A stretch of DNA of 64,000 nucleotides from positions 4,216,001 to 4,280,000 of the forward strand of contig NZ_CP058907.1 of NCBI RefSeq assembly GCF_013415845.1, written 5' to 3'. This stretch comes from Rhodopseudomonas palustris (GTDB lineage: Bacteria; Pseudomonadota; Alphaproteobacteria; Rhizobiales; Xanthobacteraceae). The notes under the pieces were generated by a model. The model ran no database searches. It was not told the DNA's origin and saw only the letters and a list, made by a program, of their open reading frames with translations. Every line of letters begins with the position of its first letter. Positions within the stretch are counted from its first letter, which is position 1. Below, one piece after another: positions 59,353-64,000 of the stretch. The translations under genes were made by a program, and so were the position numbers.

Positions 59353-59512
59353 GTGATATCCTGCGAACGAAAACGAATGATTCAGTCGGATCCGGCCGCG
59401 CAACGAGTTGCGTACGCCGGGGTTCCGTCCGCGCATCATCCTCAAATCGCAGAAAAAATCTGTGCCGTTTTGACCACCTGCCTATCGCCGCAGCAGTGGC
59501 CGTTAGACGAGC

Positions 59513-59779
59513 TTAATTGCTCTGGTGGGTCTTGCGCTTGGCCTTGGGCTGGGTCGCCTCGGCGCCGCGGACGCCGCCCCACGGATCGTTCGGCGCCTGC
59601 GCATCCGGAATCTTACGCAGCGATTCCTGGTAGGCCTTCTGCCGGACCGCGTCCTGGGCCTTCTCTTCCGGGGACTTGTGCTCGATCTCCGGCACCAGAT
59701 TGACGTGCGGGCCCTCGCCCTGGGCCAAAGCCGGCCCCGTCAGCAGGGCCAGGACGGCAACGCCGTGCAGAATCTTCAT
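59513..59779 (-). CDS. Small exported protein (88 aa)
   Basis: MKILHGVAVLALLTGPALAQ gives a signal peptide with A-Q cleavage. The mature 68 residues are charged and likely disordered (EIEHKSPEEKAQDAVRQKAY, tail ATQPKAKRKTHQSN). Adjacent on the same strand downstream of a tiny lipoprotein gene. Function unknown. Confidence 0.7.
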   Translation of the reverse strand: MKILHGVAVLALLTGPALAQGEGPHVNLVPEIEHKSPEEKAQDAVRQKAYQESLRKIPDAQAPNDPWGGVRGAEATQPKAKRKTHQSN

Positions 59780-59819
59780 CGCAAACTCCCTTTCGCGCGA
59801 GCCGTGCCCGGCCGCAGCG

Positions 59820-59948
59820 CTACAGATGATCCGACCGGCAGGATTTCGGCGATTGCCAATCTTCCCAGATCGGACCGCATTTGGTGCAACCGTTCAGCAC
59901 GATCGCCGTCACCACCAGGCCGACCACCAACGCAACTCGTCTGACCAT
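59820..59948 (-). CDS. Tiny lipoprotein (42 aa)
   Basis: MVRRVALVVGLVVTAIVLNG followed by Cys: IVLNGC is a lipobox. The mature part CTKCGPIWEDWQSPKSCRSD has three more Cys. AGGGGAC lies upstream. Its position 41 bases before the 88-aa exported protein suggests co-transcription. Similar mini-lipoproteins occur in related genomes. Confidence 0.65.
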   Translation of the reverse strand: MVRRVALVVGLVVTAIVLNGCTKCGPIWEDWQSPKSCRSDHL

Positions 59949-60076
59949 CGTGTCCCCTTTCGGATGCCGCCGAACTTAAGGGATCGACCGTGTCGTTTTC
60001 AAGCCGTCCCGAATCGGATGGGATGCTGCGAAACGCCGCGAAACATGCGGATAATCAACGAGTCAGGGAGAGACGC

Positions 60077-60538
60077 ATGGCAGAGCAGCAGGTGGCGGAG
60101 TTCGGCCTTCAGGAGGCGCGGCAGATGCTGCAGCAGGCGTTCGCGCCCTGGGTGCTGGACCTCGGCCTGTCGATCGAAGCCCTCGAGCTCGATCCGCCTT
60201 CCGGCAGCCCGGCCGACTGGCAGCCCGGCGCAACACTGCGGATGGCATTCTCCGAGCGGCTGTGCCGCAGCGGCGGCGTGGTCTGCGGCCAGGCCCTGAT
60301 GGCGCTGGCCGACACCGCGATGGTGTTCGCCGTCTGCGCCGGCAACCGCGGCTTCCGGCCGATGACCACGGTCGATCAGACCACCCATTTCCTTAAAGCC
60401 GTCGCCTCGACCGACGTCATCGCCGACGCCCGCTTGGTCCGGCTCGGCCGCACCATGAGCTTTGGACGGGTCACGCTGCTCGGCGCCTCCGACGGCAAGC
60501 CGGTGGCGATGGTGTCGAGCGCGTTTGCGATGCTGTAA
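60077..60538 (+). CDS. PaaI-like hotdog-fold thioesterase
   Basis: 153 residues from MAEQQVAEFGLQEARQMLQQ with AGGGAGAG upstream. The hotdog core shows GGVVCGQALMALADTAMVFA (helix and active-site region) and MTTVDQTTHFLKAVASTDVI, the acyl-CoA thioesterase pattern. Substrate unclear; PaaI-type enzymes release CoA from aromatic acyl-CoA intermediates. Confidence 0.85.
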   Translation: MAEQQVAEFGLQEARQMLQQAFAPWVLDLGLSIEALELDPPSGSPADWQPGATLRMAFSERLCRSGGVVCGQALMALADTAMVFAVCAGNRGFRPMTTVDQTTHFLKAVASTDVIADARLVRLGRTMSFGRVTLLGASDGKPVAMVSSAFAML

Positions 60539-60594
60539 GCGGGCCGGGCGGCGGCTTCACAGGCGCCGCGCCGACAGCCGTCCAGATGCAGCGT

Positions 60595-62049
60595 TCAATA
60601 GCGGCCGCGGCTCGGTCCGGTCTGGCCGCCGCCGCGATACGGACCGCCGTAGCCGCCGCGGAAACCGCCGCCGAATTGAATCACCGGCCCGGGCGGCGGA
60701 TCGTAGATCGGCGGCCGCCGCACCACGACGGCGTCTTCGTCCTCAACATAGACCCGGGTCCGCGAGGCCTTGCCGCTGCGTTTGGGCGGATCGTCGCGCT
60801 CGGCCCGGCTCTTGGTCTTCTTCACGTCGGTCTTCTTGGGCTCAGCCTTCTGCTGCAGCGCCGGCGCGCTCGGCCCGCACGGACAGGTCGGCGCCGCGGC
60901 GGCAACGACCGGCGTCGCGAGCGCGGCCGGCACCACCACCGCGTTGTCGGGGCGATTGCGCAGCCGCTCGGCGAGCTTGCGCGCGGTCGCGGTAAGGTCG
61001 CTGTCCGGATATTCGGTCAGGAATGCCGCATAGGCCGATCCGGTGTTGACGAGCACCGCCCGGCTCCACGCCTTCATCCGGCGATGGCGGTCGAGCCAGC
61101 GCTTGGCCTCCGGCGCAAACGGCGGCTCGGCGTAGAGCCCGACAAACGCTTCATAGGCGTCGGCCGAACCGTCGGACACGATCAACGTATTGGCCTGATC
61201 CACCGGCTTGCCCTTTAGGAAGGCGCGCCATTCTTCGACCGTGCGCGGCTTCGGCGCCGCGGCGTCGGTTGTCGCGGCGGCGGATGCGGCGAAGAACTGG
61301 AAGTCGTCGACCAGCGACGAGCTCTCCCACGGCGTCTGGCGGCCTTCGGTGGCCTGATGCACCGCGAGCCGCACCCGCTTGAGGGTGTCTTCGATTTTCA
61401 GTCCATTCTCGCGCCCCGCTTTGAGCAGCGCGGTGGTGTAAGGGCTGTTGGCACCGCCCCCGTCCTCGGCTTCAGCGCCCGGCGAGGTCGAGTACGACAA
61501 TAACGTGCCGGGCGCGCCGGACTTGGTATCGACCAGCGCCAGCCCCTGCCCCGTGGTCTTGTTGATATTCGGAAACGGATTGTTGCGGCAGGCATCGAGC
61601 ATGATGATCCGGCTCTTGCTCGGCACCGAGCCCAGCGTGTTGAGCACGTCGTCGAGCCGCACCGCCTGCAGCGGAATGTCGGCCTCGCGCTTCGGATCGA
61701 CGTCGACCGGGATCAGATAGTTCTCGCCGTCCACCTGGATGCCGTGACCGGCATAGAACACCAGCGCAACGGTCTCCGGCCCTTTCGCCGCGACCGCGGC
61801 GGCGAAGTCGCCGACCTTGGCGCGAAGCTCGATCTGGCCGAGATCGGACGCCTCGGTGACCTCGAAGCCGGCCTCGCCGAGCAGCGCGGCGATCGCCTTG
61901 GCGTCGTTCACTGGATTGGGCAGCGCCGGCACGGCCCGATAAGCCGATTGCCCGATCACCAGCGCGACCCGGCTTTCCGCGGCCGCAGCGGCCACTCCGC
62001 ACAGCAGGCTGGCGGCGGTCGCCGCAGCCCTCAGCATCGCGCGTCGCAT
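60595..62049 (-). CDS. Secreted caspase-like (peptidase C14) protein
   Basis: 484 residues. Signal peptide MRRAMLRAAATAASLLCGVA ... AAAAE. Caspase fold with His102 in LVFYAGHGIQVDGENYLIPV and Cys154 in IIMLDACRNNPFPN. The basic-residue pocket and the C-terminal part (SEL1-free) are followed by a low-complexity tail: APTCPCGPSAPALQQKAEPK, then Arg/Gly-rich GGGFRGGYGGPYRGGG. Such orthocaspases (metacaspase-like) cleave after Arg/Lys or act in stress responses. Exported to the periplasm. Confidence 0.85.
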   Translation of the reverse strand: MRRAMLRAAATAASLLCGVAAAAAESRVALVIGQSAYRAVPALPNPVNDAKAIAALLGEAGFEVTEASDLGQIELRAKVGDFAAAVAAKGPETVALVFYAGHGIQVDGENYLIPVDVDPKREADIPLQAVRLDDVLNTLGSVPSKSRIIMLDACRNNPFPNINKTTGQGLALVDTKSGAPGTLLSYSTSPGAEAEDGGGANSPYTTALLKAGRENGLKIEDTLKRVRLAVHQATEGRQTPWESSSLVDDFQFFAASAAATTDAAAPKPRTVEEWRAFLKGKPVDQANTLIVSDGSADAYEAFVGLYAEPPFAPEAKRWLDRHRRMKAWSRAVLVNTGSAYAAFLTEYPDSDLTATARKLAERLRNRPDNAVVVPAALATPVVAAAAPTCPCGPSAPALQQKAEPKKTDVKKTKSRAERDDPPKRSGKASRTRVYVEDEDAVVVRRPPIYDPPPGPVIQFGGGFRGGYGGPYRGGGQTGPSRGRY

Positions 62050-62239
62050 GGCGTCTCCTTGCCGACCAATGACCGCTCTTGGTCGCAGCCTGGCAACAGC
62101 GGGTTCAGGCGACGTGGCAAATCGACGCCGAAAGGCGGCGTGCGAGGAAAGCTGCGGTTAACATTGTCGGCAAATTGCCTCGTGGAACCAAGGTGATGTT
62201 GGGAGTCGGCGGTTAGTCTCCTGGCCGTCGCGCCGGGGC

Positions 62240-63439
62240 TTGCTTCGGGCGCGCTTCGACAATGCAGGACCGAGAGCTTTGGCCGAGACGTTCCCCACCA
62301 CGCCATTCGTACATCGCCGCGCCGGTGCCCTCGCCACGACGACCGCCGACCCCGGCGTGCTGCCCGGCGTCGCTGCGATCGACAAGGCAGCTTGGTGCGA
62401 TCTGGCGACCCGGGTGATCGAGCCGAACGGTTACTACCTGCCGGAATGGGTGATGGCGGCGAACGGCGACGACGCGTCGCTGCGCGCTCTGACCGCGCAC
62501 GATTCCGCCGGCCGTCTGATCGGACTCCTGCCGGTGATCTCGTGCTGGCGCGCGTTCCGCCTGCCGCTGCCGGCACTGGTATCGGCCGATCCGTTCCGCT
62601 CGCTGGATACGCCGCTGCTTGACCGCGATGCAGCCAATGACGCCGCCGCCAAGATCATCGCGCAGGCGCGCGCCGCAGGCGCCCGCGCCTTGGTACTGCG
62701 CGACGTCGCCCGCGAGGGCGAAGCCGTGGCTGCGTTCACACGCGTGCTCGCCGCCGAAGGCCTCAACCCGCGCCTGATCAACGGCTGGACCCGCGCCGGC
62801 CTCGACGCCACCCGCGACGGCGAAGCCCTGCTGCGCCAGGATCTCGATACGAAGAAGCTGAAGAACCTGCGCCGTCTCGAGCGCCGTCTCGGTGAGCACG
62901 GCGAGGTGCGCTTCACCGTCGCTCGTACCGCGGATGAGGCAGCGCGCGCGTTCGACGTGTTTCTGGCGCTGGAAGACAGCGGCTGGAAGGGCCGCCGCGG
63001 CAGCTCACTGAAGCGGCAGCCGGAGCTTGCCGCGCGGCTGCGCAGCGCCGCGGTCGCGCTCGCCTCGCGCGGCCAATGCGAGGTGATCACCCTGTCTGCC
63101 GGTGTGACGCCGGTCGCAGCCGGAATCGTGCTGCGCCACGCCGACCGCGCTTACTTCTTCAAGCTCGGCATCGACGAGAGCTTTGCGCGCTGCTCGCCCG
63201 GCGTGTTGCTGACAATGGCGCTGACCCGGCATCTGTGCGCCGACCCGGAGATCCGCTTCGCCGACTCCACCGCGAGCGCCCAACATCCAATGATCGACCC
63301 GCTGTGGCGCGGACGGTTCGCGGTCGGCGACCTGGTGCTGCCGCTGCGCAAGCGCGATCCGCTGTTCGCACCGATCGTCGCGGCACTGTCGGCGCGCGAC
63401 CGGCTGCGGCACCTCGCCAAGCGGCTGTTGAAGCGCTGA
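62240..63439 (+). CDS. FemAB/GNAT-like acyltransferase (BioF2-like)
   Basis: 399 residues from MLRARFDNAGPRALAETFPT. The GNAT-like C-terminal half contains LEDSGWKGRRGSSLKRQPEL, ADRAYFFKLGIDESFARCSP (peptidyl-acceptor style loop) and the ending RDRLRHLAKRLLKR; the layout fits the FemAB/BioF2-like GNAT superfamily seen in exopolysaccharide and cellulose loci. No signal peptide. Partner genes are not in the window. Confidence 0.75.
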   Translation: MLRARFDNAGPRALAETFPTTPFVHRRAGALATTTADPGVLPGVAAIDKAAWCDLATRVIEPNGYYLPEWVMAANGDDASLRALTAHDSAGRLIGLLPVISCWRAFRLPLPALVSADPFRSLDTPLLDRDAANDAAAKIIAQARAAGARALVLRDVAREGEAVAAFTRVLAAEGLNPRLINGWTRAGLDATRDGEALLRQDLDTKKLKNLRRLERRLGEHGEVRFTVARTADEAARAFDVFLALEDSGWKGRRGSSLKRQPELAARLRSAAVALASRGQCEVITLSAGVTPVAAGIVLRHADRAYFFKLGIDESFARCSPGVLLTMALTRHLCADPEIRFADSTASAQHPMIDPLWRGRFAVGDLVLPLRKRDPLFAPIVAALSARDRLRHLAKRLLKR

Positions 63440-64000
63440 TTATTCCGCGGCTTCCGCGTTCAGTTCCGCCGAAAGCTTGCGGATCGCGCGGGCGATCAGG
63501 GTCGGATCCTGTGCGCCGGACACCGCGTATTGGTGCATGAACACATAGGTCGGTACGCCGGAGATTCCCTTGTCGGCCGCCTCCTGCGCCTGCGCCGAAA
63601 CTTCCTCGACGTCCTGATCGGTGGCGAGCCTGGCGCGGATATCGGCGGCGTCGAGCCCGCATTCCACCGCGGCCTGTACCAGCACCTCAGGATCGGTGAG
63701 ATCACCGCCGTCCCGGAAATACAATTCCATCAGCCGCTGCTTCATCGCCGGGCCCCGCCCGATCGCACTCGCCCAATGGATCAGGCGATGGCAATCGATC
63801 GTGTTCGGCTGCCGCTGCACGCGCTCGGGATGATACTCCAGTCCCTCTTGCGCAGCAGTCTCGGCGATGCGGCCGGCGATTTCCTTGTAGCGCTCCGGCG
63901 ATCCGAACTTCTTGGTCAGATACTCGTCGCGGCTGATGCCCTCGCGCGGCACCCAGGGATTGAGGAAGAACGGCCGGTAGATCAGCTCGACCGGCACCTC
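63440..64000 (-). CDS. DsbA-family (FrnE-like) oxidoreductase, partial
   Basis: Right edge of the window cuts the gene; the visible 187 codons are the C-terminal part. ELIYRPFFLNPWVPREGISR and the helical insert (LDAADIRARLATDQDVEEVS) with the cis-Pro region GISGVPTYVFMHQYAVSGAQ match the 2-hydroxychromene isomerase/FrnE branch of DsbA proteins. The active-site CPWC would lie outside. Convergent with the FemAB-like gene, whose stop directly abuts its own. Confidence 0.8.
   Translation of the reverse strand, partial: EVPVELIYRPFFLNPWVPREGISRDEYLTKKFGSPERYKEIAGRIAETAAQEGLEYHPERVQRQPNTIDCHRLIHWASAIGRGPAMKQRLMELYFRDGGDLTDPEVLVQAAVECGLDAADIRARLATDQDVEEVSAQAQEAADKGISGVPTYVFMHQYAVSGAQDPTLIARAIRKLSAELNAEAAE

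Overview
The window is high-GC alphaproteobacterial DNA. Gene content, codon use and intergenic palindromes of the 'cgtcatgcccgggcttgacccgggcatcc' and 'cgtcattccggggcgc' types point to the Bradyrhizobium/Rhodopseudomonas group, most likely a Rhodopseudomonas palustris-like strain. This is a recognition-based inference, not a database result. Most of the window is ordinary chromosome. No rRNA or tRNA gene and no CRISPR array was seen.

Layout. 0-1 kb: the end of a membrane-protein gene and a small Q/G-rich protein. 1.2-6.4 kb: a complete branched-chain amino-acid ABC transporter (livH-M-G-F plus the binding protein). 6.4-7.5 kb: palindromic repeats, including an array of about three ~159-bp units, flanking a GIY-YIG protein. 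7.5-11.3 kb: ccdA, a P1 (DmpA/NylC-type) hydrolase, an EF-hand protein and rpe. 11.29-12.56 kb: an intact IS481-family element with terminal inverted repeats and a CTCAAGG target duplication, followed by an AT-richer alpha/beta-hydrolase gene that looks acquired. 14.6-18.4 kb: purine genes (purB; purC-purS-[79 aa]-purQ). 18.7-26.6 kb: an accessory stretch with the F1-ATPase zeta inhibitor, an HTH protein, a low-GC restriction-modification pair, a HigBA-type toxin-antitoxin locus with a broken toxin and a LexA-type box, a Fic toxin with a small partner, and three copies of a dispersed ~100-230 bp element. 26.6-32.6 kb: housekeeping and regulatory genes (Gre-like factor, UDG-like protein, DUF2147, PAS-GGDEF, a TrmJ-DUF559 fusion, icd, ynfA-like). 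32.8-37.8 kb: an iron-siderophore module (AraC regulator, TonB receptor, periplasmic protein, PepSY protein). 37.8-43.7 kb: two divergent KefB/YbaL-type antiporters and a long AI-2E/PerM-family permease. 43.8-47.2 kb: a GNAT and alaS. 47.4-52.3 kb: a tandem glycine riboswitch and gcvT-gcvH-gcvP. 52.7-53.9 kb: recA with an SOS box. 54-64 kb: a GDSL autotransporter, small metal-binding and lipoprotein genes, a Crp/Fnr regulator, a PaaI-like thioesterase, a secreted caspase-like protein, a FemAB/GNAT-like protein and the end of a DsbA-family gene.

The most unusual material is in 12.5-14.1 kb and 19-26.6 kb. There, AT-rich or degenerate genes for conflict functions (R-M, two TA loci, a putative hydrolase effector) sit among repeats, a complete IS and truncated duplications of neighbouring genes. 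The SOS-type boxes (recA; TA locus; two of the three dispersed repeats) suggest that part of this accessory material may answer to DNA damage. This is inferred from GTTC-N7-GTTC matches only.
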